A stretch of 64,000 nt of DNA from Aureobasidium sp. EXF-3400 (GCA_024195585.1 SWBL01000180.1:1-64000); one strand, 5' to 3'; shown: positions 11,336-23,155, numbered from the stretch's first letter. Made by a program: numbers and translations. Notes: generated by a model from the sequence alone, not told the origin.

Positions 11336-11929
11336 ATGTTTCCTGTACGGCGAGTCAATCCTAGACCAGTGTCACAATCGTTTATCAGAGCCATGTCATC
11401 TTCACAGCAGCAGTCTTCTGTTCGCTTCCTATGCTCTGCAGGAGAAGATGAAGAACAACTGGGTCGCAAGGCCATTGCTCTCACCACAACAGGCGGAGGC
11501 AGGTGGAAGGTTACAGATGACAAGAGGGGACTCGAGAGGACTTTTCGTTTCAAGACCTTCAAAGCTACCTGGGTAAGTGGAGATCGCACTTCCCTTGATG
11601 AAGACATGGTATACAGCGTCTCGAGCATGCGGGCATTGCCTTTACTCACCCTCACCCTGTCCCTTCAGCACTAGATCGATCACTGATTTGGTCACCAGGA
11701 CTTTATGAACACGGTAGCGGCAGAGTGTAAAGTGCAAAAGCATCATCCGGAATGGACGAATGTCTTCAACAAGACCCATGTCCGCTGGACGACGCACAAA
11801 CCTATGGGTCTGTCGTCAAAAGACGTCCTCATGGCAAAATTCTGTGACGAGGCCGGAAGCCGTCATGGCGAGCTGCCCGAGATGGATGATGATGATGATG
11901 GATGTGGATGTGGAACGTTCAAGCCTTAG
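11336..11929 (+). CDS. Pterin-4a-carbinolamine dehydratase (PCD/DCoH family)
   Basis: Model join(11336..11572,11699..11929), 155 aa. The enzyme dehydrates 4a-hydroxytetrahydrobiopterin in pterin cofactor recycling. The family core is present: ERTFRFKTFKATW, then DFMNTVAAECKVQKHHPEW with the HHPEW active-site motif, and VRWTTHKPMGLSSKDVLMA. The 126-nt intron runs from GTAAGT to CACCAG; a nearer AG at 11668 would break the frame. The first 20 residues (MFPVRRVNPRPVSQSFIRAM) are basic and lack acids, like a mitochondrial presequence. A second in-frame Met at residue 20 (11393) could give a cytosolic form. The C-terminal tail is odd: an Asp run followed by GCGCGTF. Confidence 0.9.
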
Positions 11930-12238
11930 CTGATCTAGACCTTGGAGTGGGGAGTTATATTACAAGTACAGCAGTTCCGGTCATTCTCGAACGAAATGCA
12001 TCATGATTATGTCTGACATATTGGAGAGCTGGAATGGACAGGGTTGACTTGCAGAAACAAGACGCCAATGCTCGCACCGGGAATACAGTATTAACCTCAA
12101 GAGAATATGGCATCTAAAGGCCCCATTCGAAATGCTGCTTGATGAAAGAAAAAAAAAGGAACAAATGAGTTGATATCAAAAACACACCAGCCAGTCTCCT
12201 AGTCAGAACCCTTTAAACTCCAGTGTGGCTTTTCTTCC
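11930..12238. other. Convergent 3' spacer
   Basis: This stretch lies between the convergent dehydratase and PDB1 genes. It contains an A-rich run near 12146-12158 but no gene. Confidence 0.4.
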
Positions 12239-13590
12239 TTAAACGCGCATAAGCTTGGCAGCGTAGTCGACGATCAGCTGCTCAGTAGGGAAGGACATCT
12301 CCTCGAGCTTCTGGGCGTAAGGGGTGGGGACCTCAGCACCAGTGACTCTGACAGGGGGAGCCTGCAGGTAGTCCCAGGCGTACTCGGCGGTGAGAGCCAA
12401 AAGCTCAGCACCAACACCAAAGCTGGGGAAACCAGACTCGACGGCCATCATGTGTCCAGTCTTCTTGACCGACTTGACGATAGCCTCAACATCAAGGGGC
12501 TTGATGGAACGGAGGTTGATGACCTCGGCCTCAATGCCGTACTTTTGCTTGAGCTGCTCGGCGGCGACCAGCGACTGACCGACGCAGCGGGAGAGGGTGA
12601 CGATGGTAAGGTCCTTTCCGGGACGCTCGATCTTGGCCTTGCCGAACTGTAGAAAACGAATGAGTAAAGTGCAATGTCGCGATGGGTGGACAAACAGGAA
12701 CTTACAGGAATGACAAAGTCGTCCTTCTGGGCCTCCTCGCTCATGGGGAAGGAAAGACCGTAAAGAAGCCTAGGAAAAGAAGAATCAGGATTTGTGAGTC
12801 TCAGCGAAGCGAGGCGCAGACTCACTCGTTCTCGAGAACAACGACGGGGTTGGGATCTCTGATGGCGGCCTTCATAAGACCCTTGGCGTCCTCGGCGCTG
12901 TAAGGAGAAACAACCTTAAGACCGGGGATGGAGCCGTACCAGGCCGAGTAATCTTGCGAGTGCTGAGCGGCGACACCAGCAGCGAAACCGTTGGGTCCAC
13001 GGAAGGTGATGTTGCAAGGCTGGATACCACCAGACATGTAGTGGGTCTTTGCGGCCGAGTTGATGATCTGATCGATGGCTTGCATGGCGAAGTTGAAGGT
13101 CATGAACTCGCACTTGAGGCGTGTCAGTAATCAGGCGGAGGGCGCTGAGGTAGTTTCAAGATGGGCGCGGTGCTTACAACAGGGTGGAGACCAGCGAGGG
13201 CGGCACCGACAGTAAGACCGGTGAAACCAGACTCGGTGATGGGCGAGTCGATGACTCTCTTCTCACCGAAGCGGTCGAGCAGGCCCTTGGTGACCTTGTA
13301 ACTGCGAGCAGCGGGTCAACTGGTGTGCTTCAAGTCGAAGGGTCATGGAGCACAAGGACTCACGCTCCGTTGTACTGGGCAACCTCCTCACCCAGAACAA
13401 AGACCTTGTCATTTCTCTCCATCTCCTCAGCCATGGCCTCATTCAGGGCCTCTCTGACGGTCATCTCCTTGACGCCGCCCTGGGTAGCATAGTGTCTCGA
13501 GACAGCGACGGGGCGGAAACGGAGAGCAGGACGGGCAATTGAGGCTGACACCAGGCGCGAGGTGGGACGGAACATTCTGGAGGCGGCCAT
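12239..13590 (-). CDS. PDB1: Pyruvate dehydrogenase E1 component subunit beta, mitochondrial
   Basis: Model complement(join(12239..12646,12706..12769,12826..13112,13178..13301,13364..13590)), 369 aa. The beta chain of E1 binds thiamine diphosphate with the alpha chain and decarboxylates pyruvate in the mitochondrial matrix. The N-terminal 35 residues ([20 protein letters not shown] onward) form a typical presequence. The mature part opens with [20 protein letters not shown] and [20 protein letters not shown], then [20 protein letters not shown] and the [12 protein letters not shown] block. The C-terminal transketolase domain contains [18 protein letters not shown]. All four introns are short, GT-AG, and join in frame. 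Length matches yeast and animal PDHB. Confidence 0.96.
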
Positions 13591-14625
13591 GGCGAATGCT
13601 CTTCTTTGCGGGAGGAAGAAGGAGTGAGGGCGAGGGGTATAGAGGTCGGAGTGTGAGAGTGCTTTCAGAGGCAGGTCTGCTCAACAAAGTCCGTCTCGGA
13701 AATCTTGAAAGGTAGCAGCCACTGCCGACTTTCTTAGCCAACGGCCCGCCAAGCTCCTGCCCATTGGCACTTTTCTGCGACTCCCATTTCCCGCCGCATT
13801 GCAGACGCAAACCCCGATTTATAAGATTCCATGGCGCTCCAAGGCTATGTATCATCATCTTCGAGTTCGATCGAGTGCTGAATCTCGTCTGTCTGGCTAG
13901 AGCATCGATTCAGCATGTTTGATTAGAGCTTACTGCAAGCTTCATAGCAAAACCCTGAGCGTTCTGTATCGCAACCACGGCCCGAATCTTGGCCCTGGTC
14001 GCGACATGCTCCGACCCGATTTGCTTAATGTCCGATGTTGGGTACGGATAACCCAACCGGCTTCTTGCTAGCCTTGCTAATATTGGACTTGAGCTGGGAG
14101 CTCCCAGCTAGCTATACTTCGCCATCATAGGTAGTCTTCAGAGATCGTGTTGGCTCCCACTCTGCCTCTCGAGCTTTGTTTTGTTCAGAGCTCCTCGAGG
14201 AACGGACTCGCGTGCCGGCTAGCTAGGCACTCGAGCCGACCCAAACTCGTGCTCCCTTTCATACCTCTAATATATTCCCGCGTGAAATGCAATTATGTTT
14301 TCCTTGATAGTCTAGCTCTCCTTGGAAAACAACCTCTCCAATTGCCATGTACCACCATGTCGTTACAGATGGTTCGCGTGGAGATCAACACGTAACCCTG
14401 AACGCGAGAAAGGGGGCCCAGTCGGCCAAAGCTAAACGCTTCCGTTTCTTCTCCGTGAGACGTTGGTAGCAAGATACATCCATCATCTAGCCAAGTCACT
14501 CAACCTCTCGTTGTCGGAGATTCTCGATACATTTCTGCGGCCCTTCCAGACGTCGGCCGTCGTTCGTAGGCCTTCGCTCGTCTTGCATGCTTCCTGTGCA
14601 TGCATCTCCAACTCCGCGAGCAACA
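13591..14625. promoter_or_regulatory. Divergent 1-kb spacer, PDB1 / mannosyltransferase
   Basis: Both flanking genes are transcribed away from this region, so it holds two promoters. It contains a perfect 18-bp palindrome at 14092-14109 and several CTAGC/GCTAGC words around it. No coding region is supported; the small ORFs lack family resemblance. Confidence 0.45.
14092..14109. repeat. 18-bp perfect palindrome
   Basis: AGCTGGGAGCTCCCAGCT reads identically on both strands and lies in the divergent spacer about 500 bp from either start codon. It could be a dimeric factor site or a chance word. Confidence 0.6.
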
Positions 14626-16366
14626 ATGAACAGACATGGCTACTCCAATTCAGGCGCATATCCGCTGGGCGGGCGCTCACACTTTTCCATCGAACCTCAC
14701 AAGTACGCATGCCCCTTTCAAGTCCAGTCTCTGTTAGTTGCGCTTAACTTACATGTCCGGACCTCTAGATTCGCTCCCCGCTCACAGCCCGCTATGCGAC
14801 GACGTCGCCAACTCATGCTAAGACTGGCCCTGATCGGCTCTTTTCTGTTGGCCGCCATCTTCCTCTTCTTTCCTTCAACGCGCCAGGCCGTACTACCCAC
14901 GCTATCACTCGGCCTCTTTTCCGGGAGCCAGCAGCTCCAACTCGAGACTGTCCGTTACTACGATCTCGCCAATGTCCAGGGCACCGCAAGGGGCTGGGAG
15001 CGGGAAGAGAGGATTCTCCTTTGTGCCCCTCTCAGAGACGCTTCTCCCCATTTGCCAATGTTCTTTTCTCATTTGCGCAACTTGACTTATCCCCACCACC
15101 TCATCGACCTGGCCTTTCTCGTCGGTGACTCCAAAGACAACACTCTTACCCTACTTTCGGATCTTTTGGCTCAATTGCAAGCCAGCGAGAAGGATGGCAT
15201 GCCTTTTGGCGAGGTTTCGGTCATCGAGAAGGACTTTGGACAAAAAGTCAACCAGGATGTCGAGAGTAGACACGGCTTTGCTGCCCAGGCTAGCAGAAGA
15301 AAGAGCATGGCCCAAGCACGTAACTGGCTTCTGAGTGCTGCTTTGCGTCCCACACACAGCTGGGTCTACTGGAGAGATGTTGATGTTGAGACGGCGCCAT
15401 TCACAATTCTGGAGGACTTGATGAGACATAACAAGGACGTCATTGTGCCCAGTAAGAACCCTGCTTTTGAAAACATAGTTTGCCATACTGACACGGTGGA
15501 AAGATGTTTGGCGACCTCTGCCTGATTGGCTCGGTGGTGAGCAACCTTACGATCTCAACTCGTGGCAGGAGTCCGAGACCGCCCTGGCCTTGGCCGACAC
15601 ACTTGACGAAGACGCCGTCATTGTAGAGGGTTATGCAGAATATGCCACCTGGCGACCTCACTTGGCCTATTTGCGCGACCCTTACGGTGACCCGGATATG
15701 GAGATGGAAATTGATGGCGTTGGTGGTGTCAGTATCTTGGCCAAGGCCAAGGTCTTCCGTTCAGGTGTTCATTTCCCAGCCTTCAGTTTCGAGAAGCACG
15801 CAGAAACCGAAGGATTCGGCAAGGTATGACACGACAAGTGGAGAACATGGCAATAGAAACTAACGTGATACTTAGATGGCCAAACGCATGCAGTACTCAG
15901 TCGTGGGTCTTCCCCATTACACTATCTGGCATCTTTACGAGCCCAGCTTGGACGACATCAGGCACATGGAAGAGATGGAGAAGGAGAGGAAAGCGCGCGA
16001 AGCAGAAGAGCTCAAGAACAAGGAGCGTATGGACAAGATCCAGTCCCAATTCGATGACACAGCCAGCGAATGGGAGAAGGACAAGTCTGAAATTGTCGAT
16101 GCACAGAAAGCAGCAGATGCAGCGAAAGACGTGGCCGGTGGTGTTAAGGATGCTGCTGGCAATGTCAAAGAAGCAGCCAAAGAAGTGGCTGGAGAAGCCA
16201 AAGCTGCAGCGAAGGGCGCAGCTGAAGGTGTCAAAGACACTGCCAAGGGGTAGGTGCGCATGAATTGTCTTGCAAGATGTGCTGGCTAACGATTCTGAAC
16301 AGACTAGCTGATAAGGCTGAGGAGGCAGCTGAAGCAGTGGTGAAAGACAAAGGCGCCGCAGAGTAG
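14626..16366 (+). CDS. Golgi mannosyltransferase, ANP1/MNN9/VAN1 family (GT62), with LEA-like tail
   Basis: Model join(14626..14702,14769..15451,15504..15823,15876..16249,16303..16366), 505 aa. GT62 proteins are type II Golgi membrane proteins that extend N-glycan alpha-1,6-mannan in M-Pol complexes. After a short cytosolic tail, a basic RRRR stretch precedes a transmembrane helix at about residues 42-61 (LALIGSFLLAAIFLFF). The catalytic domain contains ERILLCAPLRD, NLTYPHHLIDLAFLVGDSKD, the DxD-type YWRDVDVETAP, and VWRPLPDW. From about residue 385 the protein becomes a long charged helix, then from about 430 to the end an Ala/Lys/Asp/Glu-rich repeat region (AAKDVAGGVKDAAGNVKEAA) resembling LEA or apolipoprotein 11-mers. 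The 66-nt first intron is a multiple of three without a stop, so retention would add 22 residues before the membrane helix. An alternative ATG at 14587 exists. Confidence 0.9.
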
Positions 16367-16641
16367 AATGATGGCAATGTCTCAGGGGGGGTTCAGGAGT
16401 TGTGCATGAGTATCATAAACGAACACGGAGGTCTAAACATGTCGGTATATGTATTTTGCAGAAAGCGAATTAGAGGAAACCCACGACGACTTATGTTCTG
16501 GCCGTCTGCTTGTAGTTTACACTCTAGACTCGTCGAGTGAGGTGCTCCTTGAGTTAGTAGCTAATTGCGGCGAGCAATCGAAGCTCGGGGGTGAGTTGAC
16601 GCGAGAATCCGGGGCGAGTCGGTGCATGAAGCTTTGACCGC

Positions 16642-19600
16642 ATGGATGGAGCACGTCGACATTTAGGTACAGTGATTGTAGAGGAGGTTGATGTACACGG
16701 CAGCAAACCGACGAGCACAATGAGCAATGGCACGGGTGCAGACGAGGACCACAGCAGTACGAGCAGGTCGACTTTGACGACAGCGGCAGACCACGCACCA
16801 GCGACGCGTCCGGTCAGCGTAGCCATTGACCCCGTGGCCCTGATCATTACAGAATGTATCACCGTCACATCGGCCATGCGCAAGCATGCGCGCTGGGCCC
16901 AGTCGTCGGTGTCAGCAATCCTCGGTGGCGGTGCTGCTAGACGCCCTCCCTCGTCCCTCGGCTCTCTCGGTGTGGGCGACGACAGCGATGGTGGACAACT
17001 GGCTACACGATGGGGTCTTCGTGGCAAGAAGGGCAAGAGCATACAGGACAACCCGCTGCTTTCCGCCTTTGCACGTCTGCGCAGCCAACTCAAGGGCTGC
17101 AGAGGTATGTTGTTCGACCTCGCTCACCCTCGCAGCGCAGCAATTGACGTGTTCCTCTCACAGACATTCGCACCGTCGACACACCCTCCATTCTCCAACC
17201 TTTCTTGCAGGTCATCCGTTCCTCATCCACCACCGCTCCTATTACCTCTCTGGCCTTGATCGCAATCACCAAAATGCTCTCCTACAACGTCATCACTCCA
17301 GGAATGCCCAACTTCCCCTACGCCATGATGCTTTTATCTTCAAGCGTGACAAACTGCCGCTTTGAGGGAGACAACACTGCATCAGACGATGTCGTCTTTC
17401 TGCGTATCCTCAAGCTGATGGAGATCATCATCACCGGCCCTTCGGGAGAAGTCCTTGGCGACCAAAGCGTCTGTGCTATGATGGAGTGTGGTATTTCGAT
17501 ATGCTGTGCACTGCGTATGAGTGAGGTGTTACGTCGTTCGGCTGAGATCACCATGGTTACCATGTGTCAGACCATCTTCCAGAGACTGACCCACCTCGAA
17601 TCCTTGCCTGGAGATGACAACCAGAATGACCAAGACAACTTCAAGATTGAGTCCAGCACTACCCAGATCGGCTCGACTCCCGCTCAGGATACCCCTACTT
17701 CAGGAAGTTTAGATGTGCCTCGTGTGACCAGTGGCGAAAGGCCGTCTGCAGAATTCAATGCCAGCCAGGTCGATCTAACCAAAGCAACCGAAACCATTGA
17801 CATTCCCAATATCAACCCATATGGCTTGCCCTCGATCAGAGAGCTTTTCCGCACTCTGGCTGAGCTTCTTGACCCTCACGACAGACAATACACTGATACC
17901 ATGCGAGTCATGGCTTTGCGTATTGTGAATGTGGCTCTAGAAGTTGCCGGTCCCTCAATAGCTTACCACCCATCTCTAGCCTCGCTGGCAAAGGATACTC
18001 TGTGCCGCAACCTCTTCCAGCTTGTGCGTTCTGAAAACATTGCCCTCCTCCACGAATCATTGCGCGTCGCCGGCACCCTGCTCGCAACTTGCCGCAGTGT
18101 ACTGCGACTTCAGCAAGAGCTTTATCTCTCGTACATTGTTGCGTGCTTGCATCCTCGCGTGCCAATTCCTGATGAACCAAACATCGACCCTACTCTCTAT
18201 GAGGGTGTACCGCAGGCTCCAAGACTTGTCAAACCAGCCGCGTCTGCCACGCAAAGTGGCCGATCCACTCCGGTGCCGGTCAAGGATAGACAAAAGCTCG
18301 GCTTGGAGGGCGGTTCTCGGAAGCCCGACGCAAGAGAAGCCATGGTGGAAAGTGTCGGGGCTTTGGTTAGGATTCCCAGCTTTATGGCTGAGCTTTTTGT
18401 GAACTACGACTGTGAAATCGACCGGAGCGATCTATGCTTGGACATGGTTGGCCTCCTCTCACGCAACGCGTTTCCGGATTCCGCTACCTGGAGTACCACC
18501 AATGTGCCACCACTCTGTTTGGATTCATTGCTTGGATATGTACAATTCATTGCCGACAGGCTCGATGATGAACCTGTGACTGAAGGCTTGCCTCGTTTGG
18601 AAGCACTCCGTGAACAGCGGGTTCGAAAACAGATTATCATCTGCGGTGCCACCAAGTTTAATGAGAACCCTAAGGCGGGTCTTGCTTATCTGGCTTCTCA
18701 AGGGATCATTGAGAACATAGACGATTCCATGTCCATCACACGCTTCCTCAAGGGAACATCACGGATCGACAAGAAAGTTCTGGGAGAGTTCATATCGAAA
18801 AGGTCTAACGAGGCTATTCTCGATGCCTTCCTGGATCTTTTCGACTTTACAGGGCAGCGTGTTGACGAGGCCTTACGCCAAATACTGAATTCCTTCCGTC
18901 TCCCAGGCGAGTCACAGCTAATTGAGAGAATTGTCACAGTCTTTGCGGAGAAGTATTGCGACAAGACTGAACCTGAGGGTATTGCAGACAAGGACGCTGT
19001 CTACGTTCTGACATATGCAATCATCATGCTCAATACCGATCAGCACAACCCAAACATGAAACAAGCGCGAATGGGAGTCACTGACTTTGCTCGCAATTTG
19101 CGTGGTGTGAACGGAGGAAAAGATTTCGAACCAGACTATCTCCAAGGGATCTATGATTCGATCAGAACCCGGGAAATCATCTTGCCAGAGGAGCATGACA
19201 ACAAGCACGCCTTCGAACATGCCTGGAAAGAACTCCTGATCAAGACTCAGACTGCGCAGGATCTTGTTCTATGCGATACCAATATCTACGATGCAGATAT
19301 GTTTGCAGCCACATGGAAGCCTGTTGTCGCGACTCTCAACTATGTCTTCATGTCTGCCACTGATGATACCGTGTTCCAGAGAGTCATTTCTGGCTTCGAC
19401 CAGTGTGCCCAAATCGCGGCCAAGCATGGGCTTCATGATTGTCTTGATCATATCATAGCTTCCCTTGCACAAATCAGCACCTTGGCCACAGAGACACCAC
19501 CCAGCACTGCTCTCAACACTGAAGTACAAGCAAATGGCAAGAGTATCATGGTGAGCAAGTTCGCTGTTGATTTCGGTCGAGAGAACAAAGCTCAGCTTGC

Positions 19601-21686
19601 TACTCTCGTACTATTCCGCATCGTTAACGGCCACGAAGCCACAGTCCGGAATGGCTGGAGCCATGTAAGTTTGATACTAAGGAACTAGACATCGTTGTTG
19701 TACTAAGCCCAGATGACAGATCACTCGGATCATCCTCAACCTCTTCATCAACTCTCTCATTCCCAACACTCTATCTATATTGACCTCCAAACTTGATCTT
19801 CCACTTATCCCACTCCAGAGCCCTGCTCAAGTCATAGAACGAAACGATAAGTCGACTGACATCGGCTTGTTCTCTGCTTTCACATCCTATGTGTCAAGCG
19901 TGATGAATGACGAGCCACCAGAGCCGAACGATCAGGAGATTGAGGCAACACTTTGTGCTGTGGACTGCATCAGTACATGTCGGTTGGATGAAGTTATTGC
20001 CAACATTGGGTAAGCAAAACACCATTCAATAATCCATGGTCATGAGTTGACATCTTGCCTCTCCAGCAACATGCCTCGTGAATCTCTCGAAGCTTTCACA
20101 CAATCGCTCTTGTCGTACTTGCCACCAGACGATGTCGAGAATTCACCCAAAGTCATCGTCGTGAAACCACCAGTTGCTGCTCCGACCCCTATACGACCTA
20201 ACGGCCAGAAGCCGCAGCCTAATACTCCAGATTATGACCCGGCCCTTGTCTGCGTCCTTGAGCTTGCCACCGTTCTGGCAACGCGTGACCAAGATTCTAT
20301 GTCAACAATCGGCAAGGATGTTGCTCAAACGTTGAAATCTGTAATTCATGATGCGGATGGCCTCCACCCGGTAACGGTTGGTCGGGCGGCTTACTACCTC
20401 TTGAATCTGCTCAAAGCCAGTGATGTTAGTACTCTTCATCACTACCATGCATGTTTTTCTGACCAGAAGCAGGACCACGATTATGTTCGCGCCCCAGTTG
20501 TGTTGCATACAATCTCATCCTTCAACCAAGATCTTCTTCAGCGATGCGGTCCAACTATATTGAAGGGGATGTCCGGATGCATCAAAGGGCCTGCAAGTCT
20601 GCGGAAAGAGATGGCAACATCTCCCGACTTCTGGTCAGTACTTCACGCGCTTCAACCAAATCCAGAAGCTGCCCCGCTGGCCTTCCACATCACCGAAGAC
20701 ATTGCGACAGGATCACCTCAAGCGATTACTGCAGACAACTACGAATCAGCTATTGGTCTATTGAATACGTTTGCCACGGTTTCTGCAGTCCGTGAACAAC
20801 GGAGAGAGCCAGCTGCAAGACGAGCCAAACCAGCAGCACCTGAGAAGCGACCAGCACCTGATGAGGCCACGCTCCGCGGTGTCAGAGCGATGGCCATTGT
20901 ATCACAAATGACTGGCCGCGTACCTGCCTTTATTGAAAAGTCCCATCTTGAACCTGACGAGGCTTGGCAGGCATACTGGCTTCCCATTTTCAGATGCTTT
21001 ATTGTGCAATGCGTCAGTCCTTCGCGGGAAATTCGTCAGCAATCTTTCGCATCTTTGCAACGGTGCTTGCTGTCCAACGATCTTGCATCTCCAGAACATA
21101 AAGAGTGGACAAACATCTTCAGTCAGGTCGTATTTCCCTTGGTTCAGCAGCTACTCAAACCAGAAGTGTACCAGATTGATCCTTCAGGTATGGGTGAGAT
21201 GCGTGTACAGACTGCACAACTTTTGTGCAAAATCTTCTTACATTATCTCGTGGTGCTCAGCGAGTGGGATGGAATGCACGACTTATGGATGGAAATTCTG
21301 GACCTCATGGACCGCCTGATGAACAGTGGTCAAGGTGACACGCTGGTAAGTTTTTCGAGATATATTGTGCACGCACCAATGACTGATGTTTTCAATGCCA
21401 GGCGGAAGCTGTGTCCGAATCTCTCAAAAACATACTTCTCGTCATGTCCAGTGGCGGCTACTTGAAGCGCCCGAGCGAGGGCGGTGATCAATCAGAGCAG
21501 CAAAACCGACTATGGAACGACACATCGAACAGGCTACGTACATTCCTACCGAATTTGATGCCAGAACTGTTCCCAGAGCCGGAGGCAAAGGCAGCGAAAG
21601 AGAAGGGTACAGAAGTAGCATATGAACAGGTTGAGGCAAGTGCGCCTATGCCTACTGCAGAGGAGAAGGGCCAGGAGGTTGCATAG
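16642..21686 (+). CDS. GBF1/Gea-type guanine nucleotide exchange factor for ARF (Sec7 domain)
   Basis: Model join(16642..17104,17164..19664,19720..20009,20067..21345,21402..21686), about 1605 aa. It activates ARF GTPases at the early Golgi for COPI recruitment. Near the N-terminus are CITVTSAMRKHARWAQSSVS and the DCB/HUS region. The Sec7 domain spans about residues 640-830, with the catalytic glutamate in FRLPGESQLIER and the conserved YAIIMLNTDQHNPN helix. The HDS regions follow. The residues at the brefeldin-A-sensing positions (Y, A, then D and M) are those of the GBF1 class. The start is uncertain: ATG 16642 keeps the longest frame, but ATG 16720 has a better context (A at -3) and precedes the same conserved block. 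Confidence 0.92.
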
Positions 21687-22411
21687 AGTAGCACGCAGCA
21701 GTCAACGCTATTTATGAAATGATAATAGAGATGTCTGTATCTCGTTTTGTAGCTTGCGCTGTCTATCGGAACACTGCATCAATTCTTCAAGTATTTGTTA
21801 GGTGTTGAGTCGTTTTGATTACGGCAAGAAGAAGTCGTAACCACTGATGAACAAAACAGGGTCACCATCTACCTACATAGTAGTCCATGTCACCAAAACC
21901 GTAGTTAGCCAGAGTTTGCTTGCACAGATTGATATGCTAGGCTGTTTGGAATTCACTGTCATAGTCTATTGTACAAGGACATCCCGATACAGAACTCATG
22001 TTCATCATCAGTTGAAGGTGCTGATAGATTGGTTCGAGTGTCCGAGGTCGTCCTCCAACAAGCGTTTCGAATCACGAGCCTTCCATACTAAGGCACCATA
22101 CCTGCCCAGAGCCACGAGATGCCATGATTACTTCAAGAAAACTGACAGAATTTTGTTCGGCCTAGGAAACTCCAGAACAATGCACTACTAGCGCAGGACT
22201 ATGGCCGTGCCGGGAGCAAAGTTTGGGTGAGGGTCCGACCCTGACCAAAATCAGGCCCAGATGCCTGATCGAACGCACGGAGATCGAGCATGGAGTTTGT
22301 GAGCTCACAGATAAGCAAGGTTTATATTCCCTGGTCTCTACCATGCTACATAGTACAGAGAGACGACCAAGCAGGAAGAGTAGTCCTCTACTGAGAGTTC
22401 TTCACGACGGC
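21687..22411. other. Convergent 3' spacer, 725 bp
   Basis: Lies between the ARF-GEF and the minus-strand DUF4385-like gene. Small ORFs only; nothing recognised. Confidence 0.4.
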
Positions 22412-22918
22412 TCATGAACTTTGCTTCTTGTATTCCTTGAGCTCTTTCTGAAACTGGTCCTTGAGCCGCAAGTACGTCTCATCTTGTTTGATCTCTTCCA
22501 ATATATCCTTGAATATTCGGCTTGACTCTTCCTTGTCCGCCTTATCCGCATGAGCCTCGCTGTTGGGAAGAACCTCGTGATCTTTGTCGTACTTCCTCCC
22601 ACCTTTATGATTGGCGTATCGTTTCGCGCGTGTAAATCCCATCTGGATGAACTTGCGCGTCATGTCCATGCCAACAAAGTCTCCCTCTTCTCCAAAATGC
22701 TCAAACTCTTTACGTAGGAGGGCCGAGGATTGCCGTGCGATCTCTGGTGTTCTGAAGCGCCATAGGGGAAGCAGGTAGGACTTGTAAGGCTCGAACGTCA
22801 ATACGCCCATCTCTCCTCTTCCGATGCGGTACTCCATTCGTTGGGCATGGGTCGTCTGAGGCCGTGGAACAGTCGGGACTTCTAGTTTGGTTGTGGCTAC
22901 AGGTGCTCGACGCGGCAT
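22412..22918 (-). CDS. DUF4385-like small basic protein
   Basis: Single exon, 168 aa from the ATG at 22918; the ORF extends upstream, but the residues before MPRRAPVATT look like leader. The middle carries blocks I recall from the DUF4385 family: GVLTFEPYKSYLLPLWRFRT, GDFVGMDMTRKFIQMGFTRA and KRYANHKGGRKY. The C-terminus is a charged helix (RIFKDILEEIKQDETYLRLK). No signal peptide or membrane segment is present. The function of the family is unknown to me; relatives are, as I recall, scattered among bacteria, phages and fungi. The KRYANHKGGRKY patch suggests nucleic-acid contact, which is inference only. Confidence 0.75.
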   Translation of the reverse strand: MPRRAPVATTKLEVPTVPRPQTTHAQRMEYRIGRGEMGVLTFEPYKSYLLPLWRFRTPEIARQSSALLRKEFEHFGEEGDFVGMDMTRKFIQMGFTRAKRYANHKGGRKYDKDHEVLPNSEAHADKADKEESSRIFKDILEEIKQDETYLRLKDQFQKELKEYKKQSS

Positions 22919-23155
22919 TGTGGATCGGTAGGTCGAAAGGTACGGTAGTGAGCAATGGGTTGTGGTATGAATGTTTGTGATTGAGTCGATGACGAGCTCG
23001 GCAAAACAAGCACACGTCACGGAACAGGGCATACCTTAACCATTCACAACGGGCGAATAAGCCATTGGTTGTTTCAATAGCTGCGCAAAAACATTGTTCT
23101 CAATGACTTGTTGACCTGTTGACCGTCAAACAATCACAACGAGTACAAGAAGAGC

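Noticed and set aside
15935..16261. 108-codon minus-strand ORF opposite the mannosyltransferase tail
   Set aside because: Antisense shadow of the Ala/Lys-rich repeat; no independent support.
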